A program made the translations under genes and the position numbers. A stretch of DNA of 64,000 bases from Orbaceae bacterium lpD04 (GTDB taxonomy: Bacteria; Pseudomonadota; Gammaproteobacteria; Enterobacterales; Orbaceae): the NCBI GenBank assembly GCA_036251935.1, contig CP133967.1:1435488-1499487 (forward strand), written 5' to 3'. A model generated the notes under the pieces. That model saw only the letters and a program-made list of their open reading frames with translations. It ran no database searches and was not told the DNA's origin. Shown piece after piece: positions 9,127 to 18,042 of this stretch. The first letter of the stretch is position 1. Every line of letters starts with the position of its first letter.

Positions 9127-9696
9127 ATGATTAAGTGGTTATTTTTTATGACAGACAAAAAACGTCGTCGTTTTGGCGTTGCATTATGGGCAGGAATTTT
9201 ATCAGGAATTATTGGTGCTTTTGTTAAATGGGGCGCAGAAGTGCCATTTCCGCCAAGAACATTACATGGCGGTTTATTAAGTCGTGATACGCTTAATCCC
9301 CCTTTTATTTTTTTAAGAGATTATACGGGAATAGATCCTAATTCGATTATTTATACGTTTTCTGAACATGTAATCAATCCTGTTATGATTATGCATATTA
9401 TTTTCTCTCTTTCTTTTGCTATTATTTATTGTTTAATTGCTGAGGTATTTCCTCGTATTAAATTATGGCAAGGAATAGCAATGGGACTCGTTGTTACGAT
9501 CATCGTGCACGGTATTTTTATTCCTGCATTTGGCATGAGCCCGCCGTTAACTCAAATCCCATTTGATGAGTATTTTTCGGAAATTTTTGGGCATTGCGCA
9601 TGGTTTTGGGCAATAGAGATGATTCGTCGAAATGTGCGAAACTTAATTACTAAAGAGCCTGATGCTGAAGTGCCTTTAAATCAACCTTGTCGATAG
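9127..9696 (+). CDS. yagU: YagU-family inner membrane protein (DUF1440)
   Basis: 189 residues with the YagU landmarks in order: RRRFGVALWAGILSGIIGAF, then VKWGAEVPFPPR, FIFLRDYTGIDPNSIIYTF, AEVFPRIKLWQGIAMG and SEIFGHCAWFWAIEMIRR near the C-terminus. Four membrane helices are visible. E. coli YagU contributes to acid resistance; the mechanism is unknown. The protein is shorter in the loop after the PPR motif than E. coli YagU. Ribosome binding site AGAGGG upstream. Single gene. Confidence 0.9.
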   Translation: MIKWLFFMTDKKRRRFGVALWAGILSGIIGAFVKWGAEVPFPPRTLHGGLLSRDTLNPPFIFLRDYTGIDPNSIIYTFSEHVINPVMIMHIIFSLSFAIIYCLIAEVFPRIKLWQGIAMGLVVTIIVHGIFIPAFGMSPPLTQIPFDEYFSEIFGHCAWFWAIEMIRRNVRNLITKEPDAEVPLNQPCR

Positions 9697-9723
9697 GCTT
9701 ATTTACTGTTTTTATCTAATACG

Positions 9724-9749
9724 AATATAGGGTAAATTTACCCTATATT
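9724..9749. terminator. Bidirectional terminator between yagU and cyclophilin-like gene
   Basis: A perfect 26-base palindrome (AATATAGGGTAAA and its complement) lies between two convergent genes and is followed by T-rich sequence on the plus strand. It would serve both transcripts. Confidence 0.7.
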
Positions 9750-9762
9750 TATTATTAAAATA

Positions 9763-10233
9763 TTATTCCTCAATACGCTCAATAGTTGCGCTAAAACTTT
9801 GTTTAACTGCCGCGAGTTTATCTTTACCCGAAACTATATAGCCAAGAGTATAAAGCTGGCTATTATAGCCCATCCCTTTGTAAAAAATAGCCAAATTCCC
9901 CCAAGGCGCATAATAGGTAACATCGCCATTAAGTTGCTCTGCATTAGGACTGTTCTCAGTTGTTAACTTTGTCGGCAGGTATGCAATTTTCTCGCTACTG
10001 GCATAGTCTGAAAAATCGAGTTCTAATGGTAATTGTGCTAAGAATTGCTGACTTGCATAATTATCATACAAATTAATAATAACTTCTTGCTGCGAAAATG
10101 TGATCCTTATTTTAGCTAAAAATTTATTCACCGTTTGCTCCTTAATTGATTGTGCAAATAGCGGAAAACTCAGAAAAAAAATAACGAATAGTCCAAAATA
10201 TTTTATAAATTTGTTGAGTTTAAATATATTCAC
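9763..10233 (-). CDS. Exported cyclophilin-like fold protein
   Basis: 156 residues with a clear signal peptide (about residues 1-28, ending LFAQS). The mature part has the features of the bacterial cyclophilin-like beta-barrel family: ITFSQQEVIINLYDN, then LPLELDFSDY, and NGDVTYYAPWGNLAIFYKG followed by LYTLGYIVSGKD. Proteins of this family are often exported and uncharacterised; prolyl isomerase activity should not be assumed. Monocistronic and convergent with yagU. Confidence 0.75.
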   Translation of the reverse strand: MNIFKLNKFIKYFGLFVIFFLSFPLFAQSIKEQTVNKFLAKIRITFSQQEVIINLYDNYASQQFLAQLPLELDFSDYASSEKIAYLPTKLTTENSPNAEQLNGDVTYYAPWGNLAIFYKGMGYNSQLYTLGYIVSGKDKLAAVKQSFSATIERIEE

Positions 10234-10571
10234 TACATCACTCCTATCTGGGATGATTTGGCTAGATATGGCTTAAACATAGCCCTTGTATACGGTCAAT
10301 ATTTCATTTTCTTATTTTTAGCAAATAAAGATAATAGTAAATCGTTGCAAAATATTTACCTTAATCAAGTTGCTATAAGGTAGTGTAAAAAAGATGACTT
10401 AATATGTAAATTACTTATATTTGATATTTAATTATGCTTAAAAGGCATGATTTATATTTGTAATTAGATGTGGAAATATTGATTTTGTTTTACAAATACA
10501 TATGCTTATTTATTAAACAGGTGAATATTTAATTTGAGCAATAATATAAAATTAATCAATATTTAATAAAC
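10234..10571. other. AT-rich intergenic region, no gene seen
   Basis: About 340 bases of very AT-rich DNA between two leftward genes. No open frame of note, tRNA or clear repeat was seen. It likely contains the promoter of the cyclophilin-like gene. Confidence 0.5.
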
Positions 10572-11144
10572 TCATAATTTTGGGCTTAAGCGTTGCCAAA
10601 TAGTTACATCGCTTGATGTTGCTATAACAATAAACACACCATTCCATGAAAATCCATAACTCTGAATATAATCAGAAAAAATATGTTGGCAGCTTGTTTG
10701 AAGGTTTTCAATAAAAACAGATTTTCCTGATGGGCAAAAATAGATATCTTCTAATGGCCAATTTATAGCGACTAACTCGAGACTTTCTCCATATTGATTA
10801 ATGATGGGAAGGCCACCACCACATAGTCCTGTTATATCAATTAATTCACCAGCAATAGTACCAATTCCTTGGCATGTTAGCGCTAATGGATTATACCAAT
10901 CACCATTTTCTTCATAATCTCTCGCTAGTCTTTCGCCATTTGAACAGTTTATAAGGCTACGCCCTGTATTTGAAATAATTAGTAGGTGATTTGTTGTCTT
11001 AGAAAAACCAATTTCAGTTAAACCTCCAACAGCGATTGAGACGATTTTTTGCCACCCATTTGGTGTTTGTAACCGCTCGATATTTTTTAATCGTTTTATT
11101 ATGCGGAGTTGGTTTTGGTTTTTTTTATTAAATAAATTTATCAT
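10572..11144 (-). CDS. Uncharacterised protein, beta-rich
   Basis: 190 residues; no family recognised. The composition is beta-rich with glycine turns (IVSIAVGGLTEIGFS, LLIISNTGRSLINC, GIGTIAGELIDITGLCGGG, GVFIVIATSSDVTIW), which could be a few propeller-like blades. There is no signal peptide or membrane helix, so it is probably cytoplasmic. Its ATG is 5 bases after the stop of the DKNYY gene, so the two are co-transcribed. Association with a DKNYY protein and a lipoprotein suggests a small accessory cluster. Function unknown. Confidence 0.65.
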   Translation of the reverse strand: MINLFNKKNQNQLRIIKRLKNIERLQTPNGWQKIVSIAVGGLTEIGFSKTTNHLLIISNTGRSLINCSNGERLARDYEENGDWYNPLALTCQGIGTIAGELIDITGLCGGGLPIINQYGESLELVAINWPLEDIYFCPSGKSVFIENLQTSCQHIFSDYIQSYGFSWNGVFIVIATSSDVTIWQRLSPKL

Positions 11145-11149
11145 ATATT

Positions 11150-11893
11150 TTAATGGAGATTATCAATTGAGAAAAAGTTACTAAAAATAGTTAAGTTAAA
11201 AATCGATTTCATACATTTGAACTGTGCTATTTTGTCCAAATCAACTGGTGATAATTCTTGTGATTTTTTAAGTATGTTTATATTTGAATCAGTATCATAA
11301 TGATAAAGGCCATTTTTATCTGATACAATGAAAGGTTCAGAAAATAAGGAAGACTGATAACGTAACACTTTAAATGTTTTACCGTCTAGCTCTACAGGGT
11401 GAAAGTAATAGTAAACATCATTATTATCAAATGCAAATCCATACACAGTTAATCGAGCAGATTTAACATCTAGAGGTAAAATTTTACCTTTAAAATAGAC
11501 ATGATTTTTGTCTATAGCAAAACCATAATGATTAGTTGATTGAAATGTTTTATCATCAACATTATCAAGTTTAATTAGTGTTCTATTTTCCGTAATTTGA
11601 TCGAGATAAACATTGTTTTTATCAACGCATAAATCAAGCATTAGTACTTCCCTTAATGTAACAGGATCGGCTCCTACTAACTCAAGATAATTATCTCTTC
11701 TATTTTCGTAAACTTTATTATTGAAAGCATAAAAATAGGCAATACTTTTTGATGTATCAATACTAACTAGCTGCTGTTGATTAGGTTGGGAGAATTCTTC
11801 ACAATTTCTATTTTTTTGTTTACTTCGCAAATACTTATCTAGTGCTGATGTGGTTATTTTTACATCAACAATACATCCCCAAGGTTCAGACAT
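11150..11893 (-). CDS. DKNYY-family repeat protein
   Basis: 247 residues with repeats of the DKNYY type: about every 20-25 residues a pattern of aromatic-aspartate-lysine/asparagine-N-x-Y/V-Y occurs (VDKNNVYLDQI, AIDKNHVYFKGK, AFDNNDVYYYFH, VSDKNGLYHYDTD). The family occurs widely in gut and animal-associated bacteria but its role is unknown. No signal peptide. Start has AGGA 8 bases upstream. It lies between the lipoprotein gene upstream and the uncharacterised gene downstream, all leftward. Confidence 0.75.
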   Translation of the reverse strand: MSEPWGCIVDVKITTSALDKYLRSKQKNRNCEEFSQPNQQQLVSIDTSKSIAYFYAFNNKVYENRRDNYLELVGADPVTLREVLMLDLCVDKNNVYLDQITENRTLIKLDNVDDKTFQSTNHYGFAIDKNHVYFKGKILPLDVKSARLTVYGFAFDNNDVYYYFHPVELDGKTFKVLRYQSSLFSEPFIVSDKNGLYHYDTDSNINILKKSQELSPVDLDKIAQFKCMKSIFNLTIFSNFFSIDNLH

Positions 11894-12107
11894 TTAGTAT
11901 TCCTATTTTATATAAAACTTTTAAAGATTATATTTCCCAGTAATAGTACCATAGCTTAAATTAGATTCTTAATCCTAAAATACTTGCTTTATTTAATCGA
12001 GTTGTAATTACTTTATTTTTTTATGCACTAAAATTCCAGTGAATAATTGTATGATAAACGCTCACTTTTAGGATGGGAAATTTACTACTAATCCATGCGC
12101 AGATTAG

Positions 12108-13490
12108 TTATTTATGCCCATGTAATTCATTTTTTCCGTTCATAATAATCTTTTTATATTCATTAAATAAAATATTAAGTTCTTCTTTTGATGCACCAAA
12201 CATCAATTTTGAATCGTTAATTATCCTCATACATTGCGGGCGCTTATTTGCTAAAACTTCATAGACATAATCAGCTCCATATGAGCTATCTTTTAGACTC
12301 TCATAATATAGTTCTTTTTCTTTTTTGGTTTCATCAAGCTTACTAAAATTATGCCGAGTTATGTATTTTTTTTCAATTCCCCACTTGTTTTTATCTGTAA
12401 GCCAAACCTTCTTTTCAATATATTTTCTTTCATTTTTACTTTGCTCAAAAACAATTTTATAATTATATTCACAATCATTACCACCGTAATATGTTTGATA
12501 TATTGACATCAATACACCATTACGAATTATCCAAGTTTCATTTTTCTCCATACGACTATCATTTTTATTTGGAAGATTTCCATTTAGTTGAATTATTTCA
12601 AACGAATCGCTATTTATATAAGCACCTTTAACTTTATCTACACCAAACCAATTTGGCAACGTTTCTGGAATATTTAAATTGACGTAATATCCATATAATC
12701 GAGTAGATAAGTCATCAAATAGATCTTGTCTCTCTTGTTCACTTAATACCTCATTTTTTAAACGTCTTTTATCTTCAAAATAAAGAGTTGTATTTAAAGC
12801 AATATATCTACCTATTTCTATTGGAATCCAATGAGTTTTATCATATAAACTGGGCCCATCATATAAGGTATGCCAATTAAGACGTCGATGTTGAAATCGG
12901 TCTTGCATACCAAGTAATTGACCATTGGCGTACTTATTTTCAAATACAGTGAATTTATTAAATTTATCTATGTATGTTGATGCAGAAATTGCGGGGCTGT
13001 CTGCTATTGGAATATTAAGATAAATTTCGCTTAGTACATATTCTTGTTCTTTATTATTAACCGGTTTTGGAATAGTAAATGTGATGATACGTTGTTCATT
13101 ATCAAATTTTAAGTTTGTTGCATATGATACTTGATTAATTTTGTCAGTTACTATGATTTTATTTGTAGACGACGACCATGCTTTTGGCTCCTCTATTTGC
13201 GTTCTTTTTATGACTCTCTTTGTTTTATCGATTATCGGTTCATATGTAGCTGTAATTTTAATGTTATTTTCATCTAGATTTTGTAGAAACTTATTATTTT
13301 CTTCTTTAGATAAAAAAGGATCATAGTAATCATCTATTTGTAAACTTATCTGTGAAAAACCAGTAATATCTGCTTGCTTAATCATTTCTTTACCAACAAT
13401 TCGAACTTCATTAGAATTCGTCACACATCCCTTGAGGCTAATAGTGATTAAGATGATAATAGTAATAAGCACAAAAAATTTTTTGAACAT
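12108..13490 (-). CDS. Large uncharacterised lipoprotein
   Basis: 460 residues from the ATG at 13490, which has AAAGGAAA just upstream; an ORF extension to 13550 lacks a ribosome binding site. Residues 1-22 form a lipoprotein signal peptide (FKKFFVLITIIILITISLKG before Cys22), though lysine at -2 is unusual. The rest is soluble and rich in K, N, D and aromatics, with no recognised domain. A lipid-anchored envelope protein is inferred. It lies upstream of the DKNYY gene, with a 214-base gap. Confidence 0.7.
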   Translation of the reverse strand: MFKKFFVLITIIILITISLKGCVTNSNEVRIVGKEMIKQADITGFSQISLQIDDYYDPFLSKEENNKFLQNLDENNIKITATYEPIIDKTKRVIKRTQIEEPKAWSSSTNKIIVTDKINQVSYATNLKFDNEQRIITFTIPKPVNNKEQEYVLSEIYLNIPIADSPAISASTYIDKFNKFTVFENKYANGQLLGMQDRFQHRRLNWHTLYDGPSLYDKTHWIPIEIGRYIALNTTLYFEDKRRLKNEVLSEQERQDLFDDLSTRLYGYYVNLNIPETLPNWFGVDKVKGAYINSDSFEIIQLNGNLPNKNDSRMEKNETWIIRNGVLMSIYQTYYGGNDCEYNYKIVFEQSKNERKYIEKKVWLTDKNKWGIEKKYITRHNFSKLDETKKEKELYYESLKDSSYGADYVYEVLANKRPQCMRIINDSKLMFGASKEELNILFNEYKKIIMNGKNELHGHK

Positions 13491-13616
13491 ATTTTCCTTT
13501 ATCTTGTAAATAATTAAGTGGTTTGGCATATCACTAAATTGAACCCACAATACATGATTTAAATATGAATATTAATTATTCGATTATAATAGATTTCAAT
13601 ATATTCAAATAGGGCT

Positions 13617-13718
13617 TTATTCACTGATCCTCGCCTGTTTTGTGATCACAATCATGAATAATGCGCATTTTAATGTATGAAAAAAACTTTCAGCTAGTGC
13701 ATTATCCCAACAATTTCT
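13617..13718 (-). pseudogene. IS3-family transposase (OrfB) relic
   Basis: Read on the minus strand the stretch encodes NCWDNALAESFFHTLK, the block around the catalytic glutamate (E of DDE) of IS3-family transposases. After this a one-base frameshift is needed to continue into HDCDHKTGEDQ, another conserved stretch, and stops follow. Only about 34 codons remain. No inverted repeats or other parts of the element were found, so it is a fragment. Confidence 0.75.
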
Positions 13719-13912
13719 CTCTGCTAGCTCAGTCGCAAAGTATTACTATGCAATATGAAAAGGATACTTGCTATTTCCCCATTCAAATTCATATTATTTA
13801 CTTTACCCAAGATACAAAAAAATGATCGTCTTGACTGTTTTACATAAGTCTTGTTTACCTAGCAATGATCCCGAGCTACATAAATAACATACAAGTAGCA
13901 CAATAAAATCTA
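13711..13912 (+). pseudogene. Decayed RelE/ParE toxin gene, C-terminal half
   Basis: This stretch is closely similar to 17721-17920, the C-terminal half and tail of the intact ParE-like toxin gene at 17602. The relic frame reads SITMQYEK, TCYFP and HIIYFTQDT, then a one-base deletion in an A-run (about 13816-13822) shifts the frame; beyond it VLHKSCLP-like codons and the stop (13885-13887) are recoverable. The N-terminal half and any antitoxin are absent and an IS3 relic abuts it at about 13715. Confidence 0.8.
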
Positions 13913-14134
13913 TTAACGCCACCATTATCATCCCTCAATGATTCTTATCGTGTTTTGGTAATATATACGATCGTTTAATTATGTAGGGGATGGCTGCGCA
14001 GCTAAAACCTTTCGAATGATAAATGATCGCCGATTTAAAGAATGGGATTTAATTACCTACGTTTTGCCTAAAATTCGAAATTAGAAGGTGGCATTCAAAT
14101 TTAAACCACGCTAAAAAGAGTGCTTTTATATAGA

Positions 14135-15544
14135 TTAGCCTAAACACTGCGTTAAATCACCACGCGTTTTAATATAAATAGCAATACAAACCAATAGTAC
14201 GATCAAAGACAAAATACCGATTGATATTGTAATCGCATTTAAGTATCCCAAAGCTAATACCAATGAGTAAATGGTGCCGGCAAATGTCGTGCCTAACGCG
14301 CAGCACCCTTGCTGCACGGTCACTAAGGCGCTACTTGCTTCACTCGCATAGCATTTTGCAACCTGTGATAATGTTAGCCGGTAAGCAGACGTTAACATAA
14401 TAGAATTACCTAAGCCTACCGACCCAGTAGCAATCCATAAGTGATAAAACCTAAGTTCATAATGGTAGCTATGAAATAATGCGATCGTTCCTAAAAAACC
14501 AATAAGGGTAAGAGCGCCACCTATCGCATAGGATTTATGATCGCCTATTTGTTGACTTAACGGCCTACTTAGTAATGAACCGATAAAAAACATTATGCCA
14601 AGTACAATAAATGTATTTCCTGATTCAAATGGTGTGAACCCGATTTCACTTTGCAGGCATAATGCGGTAACAAATAAATAGCCTGGATAAGTAAAGGTAA
14701 CGATCATTTCGCTAATGAAGCCATTTATTACCATCGGTATTTTAAACAAAGAGGGCGGTAACACCGCCTTACGACCGGTAAGTTCATATGACTTTTCCAC
14801 CCGCCACAATAAAATGGCGCAAGGTAAAACGCCTAACAATAACCACCATAGCTCAGGCCAACGTTTACCTAAAGAGATCGGTATCATTAGTAATGAAAGA
14901 CATAAAATAAATAACACGATGCCGCCTATATCCATATTTTGTTTCGCAGCGTTTGATTTAGTTTCAGGAATAATAAAATAGCCGAGTAGAAATATAACTA
15001 TACAAATAGGTACGTTAATAAAAAACGCAATTCGCCACCCCAAGTCAAATAAGTTTGCTGAAACCAACCATCCCCCAACAACCTGACCAATAACAACTGA
15101 GAGGCCGGCAATTGATGTGTAAAGACTAACTGCATAACGGTGGCGTGCTCCTGTTAGTGTTGAGTGAATTGTCGCAAGTATTTGTGGTAATAAAAGTGCG
15201 GCAAAAAAACCTTGTAGCACACGACCAATGAGCATTATGATAATATCAGTTGCTAACCCACATATCACCGAAGCGAGACTAAAGCCGATAATCCCGATTA
15301 GAAACATTCGTTTTCTGCCGTATTTATCGCCAAGTCTGCCTCCCGTAGTAATTAAAGCGGCAAAACTGACCCCATATAGAGAAACAATTAGAACGAGCCC
15401 CGTTTCATCTGTTTTTAATGTGCTACCAATGACATCAAGTGCAACATTGACTATTGAGAAATCTATTTGAGGTAATACCTGCCCCATGACCAAAAGTAAT
15501 ATCCCAAACATAGAGAGTTGTTGTGTTTTATTCTGACCTAACAT
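14135..15544 (-). CDS. MFS drug:H+ antiporter, DHA2 (14-helix) family
   Basis: 469 residues with about 14 membrane helices. Motif A of the major facilitator superfamily is GGRLGDKYGRKRMFLIG near residues 68-84; the antiporter motif C is VIGQVVGGWLV. The pattern DFSIVNVALDVIG near the start is typical of DHA2 exporters of the EmrB/SmvA kind. It would expel toxic compounds by proton exchange at the inner membrane; the substrate is unknown. Divergent from an MmyB-type regulator, which probably represses it. Confidence 0.88.
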   Translation of the reverse strand: MLGQNKTQQLSMFGILLLVMGQVLPQIDFSIVNVALDVIGSTLKTDETGLVLIVSLYGVSFAALITTGGRLGDKYGRKRMFLIGIIGFSLASVICGLATDIIIMLIGRVLQGFFAALLLPQILATIHSTLTGARHRYAVSLYTSIAGLSVVIGQVVGGWLVSANLFDLGWRIAFFINVPICIVIFLLGYFIIPETKSNAAKQNMDIGGIVLFILCLSLLMIPISLGKRWPELWWLLLGVLPCAILLWRVEKSYELTGRKAVLPPSLFKIPMVINGFISEMIVTFTYPGYLFVTALCLQSEIGFTPFESGNTFIVLGIMFFIGSLLSRPLSQQIGDHKSYAIGGALTLIGFLGTIALFHSYHYELRFYHLWIATGSVGLGNSIMLTSAYRLTLSQVAKCYASEASSALVTVQQGCCALGTTFAGTIYSLVLALGYLNAITISIGILSLIVLLVCIAIYIKTRGDLTQCLG

Positions 15545-15592
15545 TTCATGAGTTCCTCGTTAGTTATTTTAAATGGTCTATGGTAAAATTTG

Positions 15593-15703
15593 TTATACAG
15601 ACGCCAGCCCCTACTTCCCAACGTTTTGCTGCATATAGGCCGGCATTATAACGTTTGTTTTATCGCTAACAAGAAACAGGTTATACACATATAAATTGTA
15701 TAA
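15593..15703. promoter_or_regulatory. Candidate operators for the MmyB-type regulator
   Basis: An inverted repeat TTATACA-N9-TGTATAA lies at 15681-15703, 9 bases before the regulator start, and another half-site TTATACA sits at 15593-15599 near the MFS start. Their position between divergent genes suggests autoregulation and control of the exporter. Inference only. Confidence 0.4.
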
Positions 15704-15711
15704 GGTAATCA

Positions 15712-16569
15712 ATGAAACATAATAATCTAAAGCTCGTCGGTGATTTTTTACGGGCAAAAAGAGAAAGTATTGCTCCTGAAACGGTTGGATTAATCAAACT
15801 AGCTAGGGCTAGAACGCAAGGTTTAAGGCGGGATGATGTTGCTGAGTTTTCAGGGATTAGCACCATTTGGTACAGTAAAATTGAGCGTGGCCAAGCAGCC
15901 GGCATCTCATCACAAGTACTTAGATCGATTGCGACAGCTTTATGCCTGACTAAATTAGAGTACGATTACTTATGTAATTTAATTTCACCACAAGCAATAC
16001 CAAAAAGAGATCCTTGTTATACGATTTCTAAGCATACTGCTCAATTATTGTTGCAACTTAATCCTTTACCAGCACTATTAATGAATGATAATTTAGATAT
16101 TGTTACTTGTAATTCTGCATTTAATCTTATGGTCGGTCTTAATATTGACGAGCTTCCTCTTGCTGAAAAAAATTATCTTGACCTAACCATTAACAACGCT
16201 ATTTGGCAAACATTTCTATCTATCGATAGTGAAGATAAGTTAGCGATTCAAATAACTAGAATGGCAGGTTTTCTCAGAGATACTTTAGCCAAACGGCCTA
16301 ACGATGAAGTTCTGCAACAAAAAATTGCTAGTTTCAAAAAACAATCACATATCTTTGATAAGGCTTGGACAGATAATACAGTACTACAACCAGAAGAACG
16401 ATTGTATACCTATAACCATATAAAGCTCGGAGAGATCCTATTAGATAAACAGCTATGGTGGAACTTTAATGGCGATGCAAGTAATCGATTAAATATTTAT
16501 TACCCACAAAATGCAATCGATCGCCAACGTTTACTCGATATATTGCCAGAGCAGGGCAGATGTGGTTAA
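15712..16569 (+). CDS. XRE-type regulator with MmyB-like ligand domain
   Basis: 285 residues. The N-terminal helix-turn-helix (about 7-75) has the family wording LGDFLRAKRE-like start, ARTQGLRRDDVAEFSGISTIWYSKIERGQ; the C-terminal part (about 105-275) is the PAS-like MmyB ligand-binding domain with NPLPALLMNDNLDIVTCNSAFNLMVG. Such regulators commonly repress a neighbouring efflux or oxidoreductase gene and bind a small hydrophobic ligand. Divergent from the DHA2 exporter at 15544. Confidence 0.85.
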   Translation: MKHNNLKLVGDFLRAKRESIAPETVGLIKLARARTQGLRRDDVAEFSGISTIWYSKIERGQAAGISSQVLRSIATALCLTKLEYDYLCNLISPQAIPKRDPCYTISKHTAQLLLQLNPLPALLMNDNLDIVTCNSAFNLMVGLNIDELPLAEKNYLDLTINNAIWQTFLSIDSEDKLAIQITRMAGFLRDTLAKRPNDEVLQQKIASFKKQSHIFDKAWTDNTVLQPEERLYTYNHIKLGEILLDKQLWWNFNGDASNRLNIYYPQNAIDRQRLLDILPEQGRCG

Positions 16570-17150
16570 AATCTTATCGACTGAGCGGCGTTGACCTTGC
16601 TCTACCAAACAAATATAAAAGACTAGTCTTTATTACAATAGTGACTGTAATCATTTGCCTTCTGCTTAGTTTAACCAACAAGTGCCTATTAATTTTGTTG
16701 TATCAAAATGGATGGACATCGACTTTTTATCTAACTGCTGCGTAAACCTCCTTTTTTGTGAAGGTAAACGTTTTAAATACGCATAATTAACCACCGAAGG
16801 AAAAAACCTAACGAAACACATATTACTTTACTTGCCAACAGAAACAAAAATGCCAACTTCGCCGATCATTACAAACAACAAACAACAAACAACAAACAAC
16901 GACAATTCCGTCCATCATTCATTAAATAAGGCTTATCGGTAGGTTAGCATAACGTACTACTTTTCCATCAATGCCATCGATATTTTCCAACGAATACCAA
17001 AAGTCAGAGGCCAGAAGATAACGACAAAAAAAACAAAATTATCGATGTACTCGATCTAAATAGCGAAGGTTGTAATAAAAAATAAATAAAATCAATGAGA
17101 TAATAGATAGGGTGGAATGTAAAAAGACTTTTATACTCAAAAGTTAATGT
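16570..17150. other. Intergenic region with decayed DNA and a short tandem repeat
   Basis: Nearly 600 bases without a convincing gene. A 61-codon open frame at 16560-16745 overlaps the regulator end and has one hydrophobic segment but no support. The region includes the 7-bp tandem repeat at 16871. It looks like accessory DNA in decay. Confidence 0.5.
16871..16900. repeat. 7-bp tandem repeat
   Basis: Slightly more than four head-to-tail copies of AACAAAC. It lies in non-coding DNA and could vary in copy number by slippage. Confidence 0.8.
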
Positions 17151-17213
17151 ATTGAATATTAGAGAAAATATCACTTTAATAGTGAAATTGGAGCGGGAAA
17201 CGAGGTTCGAACT
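17151..17213 (-). repeat. Duplicated 3' end of tRNA-Gly plus downstream flank (att-like repeat)
   Basis: Bases 17189-17213 are identical to the last 25 bases (with CCA) of tRNA-Gly at 18043-18118. The similarity continues about 38 bases further, past the tRNA end (17151-17188 versus 18004-18042), with scattered differences. This is the pattern left by integration of an element at a tRNA 3' end. The two copies bracket the Phd/ParE pair. Confidence 0.85.
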
Positions 17214-17341
17214 TTAATCATAATCTGCGGTAAATAAATAATATTTTTTTAAATTAATACTATAAAGTAATTATTGTCATAATTTTAAAAACAGGTAAAA
17301 TTTATGCAAATTAGCTATTTTAGCTAAAATGGAGAAATGAA

Positions 17342-17599
17342 ATGTCAACAAAAGTTCTAACTGCCTATGAGGTGAAAAACCGATTTGGTGAGGCAGTGCT
17401 TAGTGCACAAACTGCACCCATAACCGTCACTAAAAACGGTAAGCCCGTGTTAGTAATGATGTCGATGGCTGAATATAAGCTATTTGAAACGATGAAAAAG
17501 AATCATGTTGATGCACAAATCAAACTTGGGTTGAAAGACCTTGACGAGAGTAGAATAGTCGATGCTGATGCCTTCTTTAATAATTTATTAAAGGACTAG
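17342..17599 (+). CDS. Phd/YefM-family antitoxin
   Basis: 85 residues. The N-terminal half (VLTAYEVKNRFGEAVLSAQTAPITVTKNGKPVLVMMSMAEY) is the standard Phd/YefM DNA-binding fold; the C-terminal part is expected to wrap the toxin. Good ribosome binding site (GGAGAA). The toxin gene starts 2 bases after its stop, the normal antitoxin-first order. It probably represses its own promoter with the toxin as co-repressor. Confidence 0.9.
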   Translation: MSTKVLTAYEVKNRFGEAVLSAQTAPITVTKNGKPVLVMMSMAEYKLFETMKKNHVDAQIKLGLKDLDESRIVDADAFFNNLLKD

Positions 17600-17601
17600 T
17601 C

Positions 17602-17895
17602 TTGCTATCAATAAAAATTACTCAACATGCTGCCAAACAGCTAAAAAACATTTATGAGTATTCCATAAAAAACTGGGGTAAAGAGAAAGCAAAAGACTAT
17701 GTTATAAGCTTGCATAAAACAATCTCTCTGCTTGCTCAGTCACCAAGTATTGCCATGCAATATGATAAAAATATTTGCTATTTTCCCAGTCAAAGTCATA
17801 TTATTTACTTTATCCAAGATTCAAACAAAATTATTGTTTTGACCGTATTACATAAGTCCTGTTTACCCAATAATGATCCGATATTACAAAAATAA
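17602..17895 (+). CDS. RelE/ParE-superfamily toxin
   Basis: 97 residues. Start is TTG at 17602 with AAGGA upstream; there is no ATG or GTG nearby. Motifs fit ParE-like toxins: ITQHAAKQLKNIYEYSIKNWG at the N-terminus, SPSIAMQYDKNICYFPSQSHIIYF and the C-terminal strand IIVLTVLHKS. Such toxins either poison gyrase (ParE) or cut mRNA on the ribosome (RelE); the distinction cannot be made from the sequence. A decayed copy of its second half lies at 13711. Confidence 0.88.
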   Translation: MLSIKITQHAAKQLKNIYEYSIKNWGKEKAKDYVISLHKTISLLAQSPSIAMQYDKNICYFPSQSHIIYFIQDSNKIIVLTVLHKSCLPNNDPILQK

Positions 17896-18042
17896 TATAT
17901 AAGTAGAAAAAATAAAGGTAATAATGCATCATCATAATCTTTAGCCAAAAACATAAGGTTAAACTCAAATAACATTGAGGATGAATAGGGATTTTTTTTA
18001 ACTTATTGAATATTAAATGAAATATCACTTTAAGAGTGAAAT

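Noticed and set aside
16560-16745. 61-codon ORF overlapping the end of the MmyB-type regulator
   Set aside because: No ribosome binding site, overlaps the regulator by 10 bases, only a single hydrophobic segment and no family likeness.
17189-17213. A second functional tRNA-Gly
   Set aside because: Only 25 bases of the 3' end are present; downstream sequence diverges at once.
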